Of a stretch of 64,000 bases of DNA, positions 23,705 through 32,143 are shown in pieces. Within the stretch, counting starts at the first letter, position 1, and each line of letters starts with the position of its first letter. The position numbers were made by a program, and so were the translations under genes. The DNA is taken from the NCBI RefSeq assembly GCF_002204185.1, contig NZ_MXPU01000024.1, forward strand, positions 1 to 64,000. The letters are read 5' to 3'. A model generated the notes under the pieces. That model saw only the letters and a program-made list of their open reading frames with translations, was not told the DNA's origin and ran no database searches. The DNA comes from Rhizobium esperanzae (GTDB taxonomy: Bacteria; Pseudomonadota; Alphaproteobacteria; Rhizobiales; Rhizobiaceae).

Positions 23705-25524
23705 CCCGCAGACCTGTCCCCCCTAACGGCCGCACCCGCCGCATTTCCCCCGGCAAGGACTGGATCGCGCCGATCGGCGGCTGGCGAACCGATGTCGAGA
23801 TGGCCGATATGCCTGAGGATGCCGCCTTCCAGCTCGACAATTTCTTTCCCGAGGCCAACCGCGTACGCGCCCGCTACGGTTTCCTTGCCTTTGCCACCGG
23901 TCTCGGCGCCGATGTGCAGACGGTCATTCCCTATTCCGGCGTGAGCAACAGGCTGTTTGCCGCCGCCGGCGACAAGATCTTCGACGTGACGGTGGGCGGT
24001 GCGACCGGCGCGCCCGTCGTCTCCGGCCTCGCCAGCGCCCATTGGTCGGTGCAGCAATATACCAACCCGGCCGGCCAGGAATTCCTGCGCCTCGTCAACG
24101 GCCTCGACACGCCGCTGATCTTCAACGGCAGCTCCTGGACGAACAATTTCCTGGTCGGCGCCGCGTCCCTCGCCAGTCAGAACGTCGCCGTGCGCAACAC
24201 GGCCTATACGCTGAGCTTTTTCGGCACCGGCTCCGTGACGCTCTCCGGCGCCTTTTCGGGCACGCTGAACGGCACAGGCGCCGGCAACCGGGTGTCGCTC
24301 ACCTTCACACCGGCGGCCGGCACGCTTGTCGTCACCGTAACGGGAACAGTCAGCAACGCCCAGCTGGAAAAGGGCGCGACCGCCACGCCCTATGTCGCCT
24401 CGACGATGATCACGGGCATATCCGACGCCTCGCTGCTCAGCGCCGTCACCGCCTATCGCTCGCGCCTGTGGTTCATCGAGAAGAACTCGACCAATGTCTG
24501 GTACCTCGCCACCGACGCCGTCAGCGGCGCGGCGACGGTTCTGCCGGTCGGCGGCAACATGAAATATGGCGGCACGCTGGTGGCGATCAACGTCTGGACC
24601 ATCCCCGTGTCGACGGGCCTGCAGCAATGCCTGGTGCTGATCTCCTCGGAAGGCGAGGCGATCGTCTTCCAGGGCTCCGACCCTTCGAGCGCGGCGAATT
24701 GGGGTCTGATCGGCACCTTCAAGCTCGGCCGGCCGCTCGGCACCGACCGCTGCCTGCTGTCGGTCGGCGCCGATCTCGCGATCATGACCACGGACGGCAT
24801 CGTGCCGATCACCAAGGCGGTGCAGCTCGATCGCGGCGCCACCAGCCTCGGCGCCATTACCGCCAGGATCGGCCCGACATGGCGCGCGACCGTCGCGGCG
24901 ACCGGGACCACCTCGCAGGAGTGGCAGCTTTCGAGCTTCCCGGCGCGGCAGATGGCGATCGTCAACCTGCCGTCCTCCTTCGGCCCCTATCAATATGTGA
25001 TGAATACCGAGACCGGCGCCTGGTGCCGCTTCGTCGGCATGCCCGCCTCCTGCTGGGCGACATGGCAGGACCGGCTGTTCTTCGGCGCCGCCGACGGCAC
25101 GCTTTACGAGGCCGAGGTCGGGGCCAACGACAATGGCGCGGCGATCGACGCGCTGATGGTCGGCGCCTGGAGCCGCTTCGGCGACGGGCTCTCGACCAAG
25201 CTCTCGAAACTGATTGGGGTGACGGCCGAGATCGGCGTGTCGACGCTGATGTATGGCGGCATCTCGGTCGACTACCAGACGAAGGTGCCGACAGCGCTTC
25301 TGTCGTCGGTCGAGAACAATGCGGCGGCGAAATGGGGAACGGCGGTCTGGGGTGTTTCGAAATTCCCCGGCATTTCGCTGGTGCGCAAATTCGCCTCCGC
25401 CGGCGGCGCCGGTTCAGCCTTGGCGCCGACGATCCGGGCGCTGATCTCGGGCTCTTCGGGCTCGGTCTCGGAAGCCGCTGTCGTCGGCGGCTCGCTGCTT
25501 TACGAGAGGGGCGCGCCGATTTGA
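23701..25524 (+). CDS. Tail-hub / packaged-DNA stabilisation-like protein
   Basis: A 607-residue beta-rich protein immediately after the adaptor. It starts with a basic segment and DWIAPIGGWRTDVEMADMPE, QLDNFFPEANRVRARYGF, then blade-like repeats (NRLFAAAGDKIFDVTVGG, SRLWFIEKNSTNVWYLATD, QDRLFFGAADGTLYEAEVG). This propeller-like pattern and its position correspond to P22 gp10-type stabilisation or hub proteins that close the portal channel. ATG 23701 overlaps the preceding stop (ATGA). The precise role is inferred from gene order. Confidence 0.68.
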   Translation: MTRRPVPPNGRTRRISPGKDWIAPIGGWRTDVEMADMPEDAAFQLDNFFPEANRVRARYGFLAFATGLGADVQTVIPYSGVSNRLFAAAGDKIFDVTVGGATGAPVVSGLASAHWSVQQYTNPAGQEFLRLVNGLDTPLIFNGSSWTNNFLVGAASLASQNVAVRNTAYTLSFFGTGSVTLSGAFSGTLNGTGAGNRVSLTFTPAAGTLVVTVTGTVSNAQLEKGATATPYVASTMITGISDASLLSAVTAYRSRLWFIEKNSTNVWYLATDAVSGAATVLPVGGNMKYGGTLVAINVWTIPVSTGLQQCLVLISSEGEAIVFQGSDPSSAANWGLIGTFKLGRPLGTDRCLLSVGADLAIMTTDGIVPITKAVQLDRGATSLGAITARIGPTWRATVAATGTTSQEWQLSSFPARQMAIVNLPSSFGPYQYVMNTETGAWCRFVGMPASCWATWQDRLFFGAADGTLYEAEVGANDNGAAIDALMVGAWSRFGDGLSTKLSKLIGVTAEIGVSTLMYGGISVDYQTKVPTALLSSVENNAAAKWGTAVWGVSKFPGISLVRKFASAGGAGSALAPTIRALISGSSGSVSEAAVVGGSLLYERGAPI

Positions 25525-25937
25525 TCGTTTGCGAACCCAGCGCCGAAATCGCCGCCTGGGTGGGCGCCAGGATCGGCGTCACCTTTCACCCGCCCTACAC
25601 CACGCTTGCCCAGGTCGACCGCGGTCGGATTCTCGCCGGCTTCGTCTTCAACGTTTGGACCGAGCACGATATCGAGATCTCGCTTGCCGCCGACCGGCTG
25701 TCGCTGACGCTGATGCGCGCCGTCTCCGACTATGTCTTCAACCAGCTCGGCTGCCGCCGCGTCACCTGCCGCACCCGCGCCGACAACATCAGCGCCCAGA
25801 GACTGCTCGCCAGAGTGGGCGCGGAGCCGGAAGGCCGCCAGCGCGGCTATTTCGGCGATTGCGACGGCCTGCTTTACGCCATCATGAAGGAGGATTTTCC
25901 CTATGGTCTCCACGCCAAAGGCTCCCAAGGCGCCTGA
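25521..25937 (+). CDS. Phage-encoded GNAT-like acetyltransferase domain protein
   Basis: The reading frame after the stabilisation gene starts at TTG 25521, which overlaps its TGA, and encodes 138 residues. The GNAT-like elements are GRILAGFVFNVWTEHDIEIS (beta strands), LTLMRAVSDYVFNQLGCRRV (helix) and DNISAQRLLARVGAEPEGRQ (acetyl-CoA-proximal helix), ending with YFGDCDGLLYAIMKED. Similar stand-alone GNAT proteins sit among tail genes of many phages; the substrate is unknown. The last 35 nt overlap the next gene. Confidence 0.7.
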   Translation: MIVCEPSAEIAAWVGARIGVTFHPPYTTLAQVDRGRILAGFVFNVWTEHDIEISLAADRLSLTLMRAVSDYVFNQLGCRRVTCRTRADNISAQRLLARVGAEPEGRQRGYFGDCDGLLYAIMKEDFPYGLHAKGSQGA

Positions 25938-26910
25938 TCCGACCCAGACCGCGGCGGCGCAGACCGCCACCAACGTCGACACCGCCATTGCCAATGCTGG
26001 CCTCAGCCACACCAACCAGTACACGCCCGACGGCTCGCTGGAATACAGGGTCAGCGGCTATCAGACGATGACCGACCAGAACGGCAAGACCTATAAGCTG
26101 CCGACCTATTCCGCCTATCAGACCTATTCGCCCGAGAACCAGGCGATCTACGACCAGACGCAGCAGACGCAGCTCGGCCTCGCCAGGCTCGCCAACGACC
26201 AGACCGCCAAGGTCTCCGGCATCCTCGGCACCAATGTCGACCTCAGCGCCGGCAATGTCGACAAATATGTCAACGATCACTGGCGCTCCGGCTTCAACAA
26301 CCAGTGGGACCACGACCAGGCGAGCCTCGAGCAGAGCCTCGCCGACAAGGGCATCGCCATGGGCTCGGCGGCTTACGACAACGCCATGCGCGATTTTACC
26401 ACCCGCAAGCAGGCCGCCTCCGACCAATATCTCGGCGACATGTATTCCAATGCGCAGAATTCGATCCTGACCGAGCGCAACCAGCCGCTGAACGAGATTT
26501 CGGCACTGATGTCCGGCTCGCAGGTGCACCAGCCGAGCTACGTCAACACGCCGACGACTGAGCTGCCCACCGTCGACCAGGCCGGCCTGATCAACGAGAA
26601 CTTCAATCAGAAGATGGGCCTCTACAACCAGCAGCTCGCCCAGTCGAACGCCGCCATGGGCGGCCTCTTCGGCCTCGGCGGCTCGCTGCTCGGCGGCTGG
26701 GCGATGAAGTCCGACCGGCGGCTGAAGCAAGACATCAGCCGCGTCGGCACGCTGGATAACGGCCTGCCGGTCTACGCCTTCCGCTACAAGGACGGCGGCC
26801 CGATGCAGATCGGCCTGATGTCCGACGATGTGCGCAAGATTCACCCCGACGCGGTGTTCGAACATGCCGACGGCTTCGATCGCGTCGATTACGAAAGGGC
26901 AGTGGCATGA
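25903..26910 (+). CDS. Phage tail/internal protein with C-terminal S74-type chaperone domain
   Basis: A 335-residue protein. The N-terminal part is Ala/Thr/Gln-rich with long helices (NQAIYDQTQQTQLGLARLAN, WDHDQASLEQSLADKGIAMG). Near residue 267 the motif MKSDRRLKQDISRVG begins a peptidase S74 / intramolecular-chaperone domain (LPVYAFRYKDGGPMQIGLMS, DDVRKIHPDAV, VDYERAV). Such domains trimerise fibres or spikes and often self-cleave before the serine of SD(R)RLK; here the serine is present. The stop overlaps the next gene by 4 nt. Confidence 0.75.
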   Translation: MVSTPKAPKAPDPTQTAAAQTATNVDTAIANAGLSHTNQYTPDGSLEYRVSGYQTMTDQNGKTYKLPTYSAYQTYSPENQAIYDQTQQTQLGLARLANDQTAKVSGILGTNVDLSAGNVDKYVNDHWRSGFNNQWDHDQASLEQSLADKGIAMGSAAYDNAMRDFTTRKQAASDQYLGDMYSNAQNSILTERNQPLNEISALMSGSQVHQPSYVNTPTTELPTVDQAGLINENFNQKMGLYNQQLAQSNAAMGGLFGLGGSLLGGWAMKSDRRLKQDISRVGTLDNGLPVYAFRYKDGGPMQIGLMSDDVRKIHPDAVFEHADGFDRVDYERAVA

Positions 26911-27344
26911 GGGGTTTCCTCTTCGGCGGCGATACCGGCAAGACACAAAATGAGATCAGCGACGAGCGCAAGCGGCTGGCCTATGCCATGCTGCAGCAGG
27001 GCATGGAGACGAGCCCGGTGCAATCGCCGTGGCAAGGGGCGGCGCGTCTCGTCCAGGCCCTGATGGGCGGGCTGGCGCTCAGGCAGGAGGATAAGGAGCA
27101 GCGTGCGGGTGCGGCTGAAGCTCCCCCACCGATCATCTCTCGCGACGAAGCATTCGATCGCAATGACAAGCTCAACCCGGCCGATGCCACTCCCGTAGCG
27201 TCAGGACAAGCGGAAGCGGTCACTCCACCGGTCGCTGCCTCGGTCGTTCCGGGACAACGGGCTACCCCTGTCGCCCTTGCTGGAACGACGCCTTCGCGCA
27301 TGCGCAAAACACCGAACGGCACCTTGTGGAGCATTGAACAGTAA
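26907..27344 (+). CDS. Small phage internal protein
   Basis: A 145-residue protein with a helical N-terminal part (NEISDERKRLAYAMLQQGME, SPWQGAARLVQALMGGLALR) and a disordered Pro/Ala/Val-rich tail. The AYAMLQQGM...P.QSPWQGAARL.QAL.G signature is shared with phage proteins encoded next to ejection proteins. It overlaps its neighbours by 4 nt and 1 nt, so all three are translated as a unit. Function unknown. Confidence 0.62.
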   Translation: MRGFLFGGDTGKTQNEISDERKRLAYAMLQQGMETSPVQSPWQGAARLVQALMGGLALRQEDKEQRAGAAEAPPPIISRDEAFDRNDKLNPADATPVASGQAEAVTPPVAASVVPGQRATPVALAGTTPSRMRKTPNGTLWSIEQ

Positions 27345-28765
27345 TGGCGACAATCCAGATTAATGGCCAGAAATTGACCGTCGACGACAGCTTTTTGAGC
27401 CTCTCTCCGGACGACCAGAGTCTTCTGGTTGATGAGCTGTCGCGGAGCCTCCCTCAGCCCACAGATAGCGCCCCTCCACTTGTAGATAAGAGTCATATCG
27501 GACAACTTTGGCCGATCAGCCGGGACCGCGACGGGAACAGATATTTCGATAGCGACGCCGGCATTCTGGGGATGGCAAAACGCGCCTTCATGCTTCCGGG
27601 TGACGTCTACAGCGGCAAGGTACAGATGTTTGGCCCAGATGGCAGGCCGACCATGGAGGGGATTGGCCGCTCGTTGGAATTTGCGTCGATCTTCACACCG
27701 ATAACGCCGGGGCTTCGCTCAGGAGAGGCGATCGTCCCAGGCGTGAGCAAGAACTTGCGAAAGCCAGATAAGCTGGAGCCGCCATCCGGCGACGCTCTCT
27801 ATGCCGAAGCAAATCGCAACTTCGAGACGATGCGTAACAGTCGTGTCGATTACTCAGCCGATGCCGTAAAAACAATGGCAGAGGCAGCCAAAACGAAGCT
27901 CGAAAAAGAGGGTTTCGACGCAGACATCGCCGGGAAGACTCATAAAATTCTTGCCAAGCTCTCCACTCCTCCGGAAGACAGCTTCGCGAGCATCGAGGGA
28001 TTGGACGCAGCCCGCAAGACGTTCGAAAAAATAGTCCAAAACGTCAAAGATCCGAACGATCAAGCTGCAGCGTCGCGAGTTATTCGAGAATTGGACGAGT
28101 TCATTGAGGCTGCCGATCCGGCGACGGTCGTTGCCGGAAAGGCCACTGACGCGGCCGACGCCCTTAAGGCCGCAAGCGGCAATTCCGCAGCCGCAAAGCG
28201 TTCCGATATCCTGAACGGGACTGATAGATCTCCAGATTCCCGCGCTGTCCCGCATAATTCGGCCGAGAATGGTGCCGATGCGATTCGTCAACGTGTGGCC
28301 TCGACGCTTCTTCAGGACCAGGAGATGTTCGGTTTTTCTCCCGAAGAATTGGCAGCGCTCAAAACCATTGCCGAGGGAAGCGCGGCCCAGAACGTCACGC
28401 GTCGGATAGGAAAATTTCTGGAGGGCGGAAGCGGTATGGCCAGGATGCTGGGCGCGGCGGCCGGCGGCGCCGCGGCAGCGGTGGCGAGCAAGACTGGCGG
28501 CGCCGGAGCCACCGCCAGCGGCGCGGCTGTGGGTGCTTTGGTCCCGACGGTCCTGGGCCAGGGCAGTAAGGAACTGTCGAATATCCTGACATGGCGGGCG
28601 TTGTCTGCCGCTGATCGAATGGTTCGGCAGCGTTCCCCGCTTTACGAGGCCACGCTGAATGCGGCGCCGAAGGAAGTCGTCCGCCAACCGAAGGCGGAGG
28701 CACTCGTAAGAGCTTTATTGCTTTCTCAGCAGCCGCAGCAGCAAAATGGCGGGGGTGGGTGGTGA
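27344..28765 (+). CDS. Large internal/ejection-type phage protein
   Basis: A 473-residue protein. It starts with MATIQINGQKLTVDDSFLSL (a short domain common in phage internal proteins), then long helices (VKTMAEAAKTKLEKEGFDAD, AARKTFEKIVQNVKDPNDQA), and a Gly/Ala-rich hydrophobic stretch (MLGAAAGGAAAAVASKTGGA, about residues 368-387) that could insert in a membrane, as expected for DNA-ejection proteins. The C terminus is Gln-rich. Codon choice in the middle part is less GC-biased than in the head genes. The function is inferred from position and composition. Confidence 0.6.
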   Translation: MATIQINGQKLTVDDSFLSLSPDDQSLLVDELSRSLPQPTDSAPPLVDKSHIGQLWPISRDRDGNRYFDSDAGILGMAKRAFMLPGDVYSGKVQMFGPDGRPTMEGIGRSLEFASIFTPITPGLRSGEAIVPGVSKNLRKPDKLEPPSGDALYAEANRNFETMRNSRVDYSADAVKTMAEAAKTKLEKEGFDADIAGKTHKILAKLSTPPEDSFASIEGLDAARKTFEKIVQNVKDPNDQAAASRVIRELDEFIEAADPATVVAGKATDAADALKAASGNSAAAKRSDILNGTDRSPDSRAVPHNSAENGADAIRQRVASTLLQDQEMFGFSPEELAALKTIAEGSAAQNVTRRIGKFLEGGSGMARMLGAAAGGAAAAVASKTGGAGATASGAAVGALVPTVLGQGSKELSNILTWRALSAADRMVRQRSPLYEATLNAAPKEVVRQPKAEALVRALLLSQQPQQQNGGGGW

Positions 28766-28770
28766 TGGGG

Positions 28771-28944
28771 CTATCCCCGCATATCTTCCCACAAAATGGC
28801 AACCCCCAATGCCATCACGCTTATCGGCATGGCCCAAATAATCATTTTGACCGGTTGGCTGGCATGCAGGAACATGTAACCGCCGACTGATGCACCGCCA
28901 ATCGCCATGACCGTCCCCAGTGTCATCGATATGAATTTCCTCAT
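28771..28944 (-). CDS. Small two-helix membrane protein
   Basis: A 57-codon frame on the minus strand, MRKFISMTLGTVMAIGGASV at the start, with two hydrophobic segments (about residues 5-27 and 34-53, the latter IIWAMPISVMALGVAILW). The start is preceded by AGGAAAG. It is one of the few leftward frames in the phage cassette and could be a host-interaction or superinfection gene. No family was recognised; it is supported only by membrane-protein composition. Confidence 0.4.
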   Translation of the reverse strand: MRKFISMTLGTVMAIGGASVGGYMFLHASQPVKMIIWAMPISVMALGVAILWEDMRG

Positions 28945-29079
28945 CAAAAATCTTTCCTGAGCGCTTGGGAGCCTGTGGAGTTCATAATGGCAGCCACCCG
29001 CAGGCGATCTGCATTGGGATGGCCATCGGCAGCAATGTTGCGAGCGTCACCATCAAACCAAGTGCGCCGCCCAAGAGTC

Positions 29080-29226
29080 AATTCCCGGGGCCCTTTTTGT
29101 TTGGAGATTATCAGAGTCATCGACCCCCGCGCCCTGAATGCGCTGACCACCGACTTCGGAATCGACATCACCAACTTGCTGCCGCGCGACGGCTCGGCAC
29201 GGAATAAACAGGCCACCTCGAAATAA
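29080..29226 (+). pseudogene. Relic of a second tail-fibre N terminus
   Basis: The translation RVIDPRALNALTTDFGIDIT, then NLLPRDGSA, matches the N terminus of the fibre at 30371 (QVIDPAPWNALTTDLGNEIT, NSLPRDGSA). The upstream DNA also matches: GGGGCCCTTTTTGTTTGGAG here, GGGGCCTTTTTCTTTGGAG there. The copy lacks the first 20 or so codons and everything after DGSA. It is a truncated fibre gene left by recombination or cargo exchange. Confidence 0.7.
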
Positions 29227-29334
29227 GAGACTTGTTAGTACCTTAAATTGAGATCACGCAGAGGTAAAACTATTGGTGGCGGGGCGCCCGTTAGTGCTGT
29301 AGACGGTCAGTTCATCTTCGACTGCCACTTGCCA

Positions 29335-30129
29335 ATGTTTGAAACGCAGGTCCTTATGCTCAAACGTCTCGTCAAAAAGGTTCTACCTAGTTCCGCAGTT
29401 GTAGCCGTAAATCACTGGCGGATGCGTGAGAGGTTATACAAATCATGGAACAAAGCAGCGGCGGCGGCTCCCGCGTATGGGGATAAGCATCTGACAGCAT
29501 TCCGGATAGAACGGTCGCGCCAGTTAGTTGGTCAGGAAGAATCCTATGTCCAACTTCCTGCGGATCTCCTGCCGGCTATGGATGTTCCGTCCGGCCGATT
29601 CGTCGATTTCGGCGGATCCGCTGGGGAGTTCTGCGCCGTTTTGCGCAAGCGGTTCCCAGCCTGGTCATTCACAATCGTGGAGACAAAATCCATGGCGGAG
29701 GCCGCGAAGGCCCTCAGGCCGGGGCTATCGTTCTCTGACCAGTTGCCGGCCGAGTTTGACGTATTCTACAGCAGCGGGACGCTTCAATACCTTTCCGATC
29801 CGGAACAATTGTGGCGCGAGGCTCTGAGCAGGACAACTCGTTACGCTTATTTGGCGCGGAATGCCTTCTCGAACAGAAAACTTTTCACCGTTCAGTCGTC
29901 CCGGCTTTTCGATAATGGCGCCGGCCCGGTTCCTGAAGGATTCGACAATATAGAGATACGTTATCCGCACCAGACCATTTCAGAAGCATCATTAAGGGGA
30001 ATAGCCGACGAAATGGGCTTTGATCTCGCTGCACGCTTTGAAAGCCGCAACAGTGGCGTGATCGGTACTCGCGCGGATGTCTATGGAGCCGACCTCTTGT
30101 TCAAGAGAAGACAGGCCGACGCAGGTTAG
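29335..30129 (+). CDS. SAM-dependent methyltransferase, phage cargo (TIGR04325-like)
   Basis: From ATG 29335 the protein has 264 residues; the frame is also open from 29248, so the start is uncertain. Motif I reads RFVDFGGSAGEFCAVLRKRF, motif II FTIVETKSMAEAAKAL, and motif IV DVFYSSGTLQYLSDP, a class I methyltransferase with the GGSAG variant typical of putative LIC12133/TIGR04325-type sugar-biosynthesis methyltransferases. Its codons are less GC-biased than those of the head genes. It lies between ejection and fibre genes, a usual place for lysogenic-conversion cargo; an O-antigen methylation role is inference. Confidence 0.72.
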   Translation: MFETQVLMLKRLVKKVLPSSAVVAVNHWRMRERLYKSWNKAAAAAPAYGDKHLTAFRIERSRQLVGQEESYVQLPADLLPAMDVPSGRFVDFGGSAGEFCAVLRKRFPAWSFTIVETKSMAEAAKALRPGLSFSDQLPAEFDVFYSSGTLQYLSDPEQLWREALSRTTRYAYLARNAFSNRKLFTVQSSRLFDNGAGPVPEGFDNIEIRYPHQTISEASLRGIADEMGFDLAARFESRNSGVIGTRADVYGADLLFKRRQADAG

Positions 30130-30329
30130 AAAGAAAGCGTAAAACAGGCGGTCTCATTCGAGCGTCTTTTCCCGTTGGCGATCTCAAAAACGGAGAAATC
30201 CAAGTGCCCGTCTTCGGGAAACGAGGATATCCACGATCCTGAGGTGGCAGATCGAGCCTGTCGATCGCCTGATCAACCCGCGCAAAATGCGCCGCCCATC
30301 AATCCTTTAGAGCTACACACACCCACAAT

Positions 30330-30355
30330 GGCCTCGCAATCCGCGGGGCCTTTTT
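30330..30355 (+). terminator. Rho-independent terminator before the tail fibre
   Basis: GGCCTCGCAATCCGCGGGGC plus C forms an 8-bp stem (one G-T pair) with a 5-nt loop, followed by five T. It ends the transcript of the methyltransferase block, 16 nt before the fibre start. A similar GGGGCC-T5 element precedes the fibre relic at 29.09 kb. Confidence 0.6.
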
Positions 30356-30370
30356 CTTTGGAGACGATGA

Positions 30371-31726
30371 ATGCCCAGAAACCCGTCAACCGGCATCTAT
30401 TCGAAACCCGCCGGAACGACGCCTTCTGTCGGCCAGGTCATCGACCCGGCACCCTGGAACGCGCTGACCACCGACCTCGGCAACGAAATCACCAACTCGC
30501 TGCCGCGCGACGGCTCGGCGCCGATGACCGCGCCACTCAAAGCGGCAAGCGGCACGGTTTCGGCGCCCGGCATCGGTTTCGCCACCAACCCGCAGACCGG
30601 CCTGTATCTGAAGGGCGGCGGCCTCCTAGGGTTCACGCAGAACGGCGTCGACGTCGGGTTCGACAAGGCGTCGGTTTATGCGGCAAAGTCAGGCGATTAC
30701 ACGGCGGTGGCGTCCGACGACAATGCGGTCCATCGCTTTACCCAGGCAGCGATGCTCACCCTCAGCGCAGCGGCAACGCTCGGCGCAAACTGGCACTATT
30801 GCGTCATTGCCGACGGTGGCGACGTGACGATCGATCCCACAGGCTCGGAGACGATCGACGGTGCGGCGACGCTTGTCCTCAAGAACGGCCATAGCGTCAA
30901 CATCATATGTTCGGGCGCCGCTTTCTTCACCGACAAGGTCTATTCCAGAATCCAGAGCAAAGCCGACAGTTCGGCCGTCGGCGATTTCGTCGTCGGCCTC
31001 ATCCTTTCCAACAACGGCAGCAGCCCGAATACCCATATCGACTTTACCTCCGGCTCGGCCCGGTCGGGTGCGAGTTTCGTGTCCAGCGCGGCGTCATTTA
31101 CCAAGAGGGTGACCGGAACATTTGCGGCCGGAACGGGCGCGGGCGGCCTCGATGCCGGCGCCGTCGCAGCAAATGCGACATACTTCGCCTACGCCTTGCG
31201 CAAGGACGCCGATCTGTCTTTCGACGTGGTTTTCTCGACCTCGCCAATCATCGGCGGCATCACTACGACACTGCTTACCGGCTATACGATCGTGAAATGC
31301 ATCGGCGTCGTGCTAACAGATGGAAGTTCGAACATTCGGCCATTTGTTCTGTATCCACGTGACGAATATACCTTTGTGACGCCGGTCAAGGATGCTGCCA
31401 ATGCCGCTATCTCTACAACCTCAACATTCCTGGCACTGACAGTGCCGAATGGAGCGCGGGTGAAGGCAAAATTGAGATTCCAGTATACTTCCTCCGCCAC
31501 GACGGCCGCCGCGCTTTTTTCAGATCCCTCACAGGGAATACTGGCTGCAAGCATCGGCAATGACGGTGGCAACGTCGGCTCTGTCCAGGTCGCAGGCAAC
31601 TATGCCATCGGCTCAGCGGATATATGGACAAACACGAACAAGCAAATCCGCCAAGTCGCAGGCGCAGCCGGCAATATATGGATGTGGACCGATGGCTTCT
31701 ATTTCCCGTGTGGGAGGGCTGCATAG
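30371..31726 (+). CDS. Tail fibre / receptor-binding protein
   Basis: A 451-residue protein. The N terminus (MPRNPSTGIYSKPAGTTPSV, GQVIDPAPWNALTTDLGNEI) is the virion-attachment type; FATNPQTGLYLKGGGLLGFT is a fibre motif. The rest is Ser/Thr/Gly-rich beta structure with many short strands, ending with IWMWTDGFYFPCGRA. GGAG precedes the ATG. Truncated N-terminal homology to this gene lies 1.3 kb upstream, so fibre exchange has occurred at this locus. Confidence 0.75.
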   Translation: MPRNPSTGIYSKPAGTTPSVGQVIDPAPWNALTTDLGNEITNSLPRDGSAPMTAPLKAASGTVSAPGIGFATNPQTGLYLKGGGLLGFTQNGVDVGFDKASVYAAKSGDYTAVASDDNAVHRFTQAAMLTLSAAATLGANWHYCVIADGGDVTIDPTGSETIDGAATLVLKNGHSVNIICSGAAFFTDKVYSRIQSKADSSAVGDFVVGLILSNNGSSPNTHIDFTSGSARSGASFVSSAASFTKRVTGTFAAGTGAGGLDAGAVAANATYFAYALRKDADLSFDVVFSTSPIIGGITTTLLTGYTIVKCIGVVLTDGSSNIRPFVLYPRDEYTFVTPVKDAANAAISTTSTFLALTVPNGARVKAKLRFQYTSSATTAAALFSDPSQGILAASIGNDGGNVGSVQVAGNYAIGSADIWTNTNKQIRQVAGAAGNIWMWTDGFYFPCGRAA

Positions 31727-32143
31727 TGCCTTTTGCAATTCCGGCTAACGCTTCGCCAGGCCGATCCGCCGAGCTAGTGGTGTTATAAGTAGCCTAGCAG
31801 GACGCGAAACGCCGGATGCCTTCGACTATAGCGGAACCTTCGTCCAGGACAGCCACATGATGGCGGCGGGGTTTGCGGCATACGCTTCTCGGCGGCGCAG
31901 ATCAGCGCATTTTTTCAGGAGGCGGCAAATTGTAAGCTTGAGACCGCCATTATTGATGCCACGTCTTTTGCAATGATTACTCTCGTTTCGGTTCGCGGTT
32001 CCGACACGCCGAGAGAAATCGTTCATCTGCTGAGAGGTCCGCTTCGGCCCCGGCTTTTACGCAGGACAACCGCACATCCGCGTTGAACCGCGTTGCCTTC
32101 CATCGTATAGCCCAGGGATGAAATTAGCGATAGCGGTGATCAA
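31727..32143. other. Gene-poor gap between fibre and cargo genes
   Basis: About 417 bp with no complete gene. One forward stretch near 31800-31910 translates as RETPDAFDYSGTFVQDSHMM followed by AAGFAAYASRRRR. It looks coding-like but has no start and soon stops, so it may be a gene scar. The remaining DNA is AT-richer than the phage head genes. Confidence 0.4.

Noticed and set aside
24042..25520. Long frame upstream of the GNAT-like domain in the second frame of the stabilisation gene
   Set aside because: The first 490 codons are an Arg-rich shadow. Only the part after TTG 25521 has a plausible fold, so the gene was started there.
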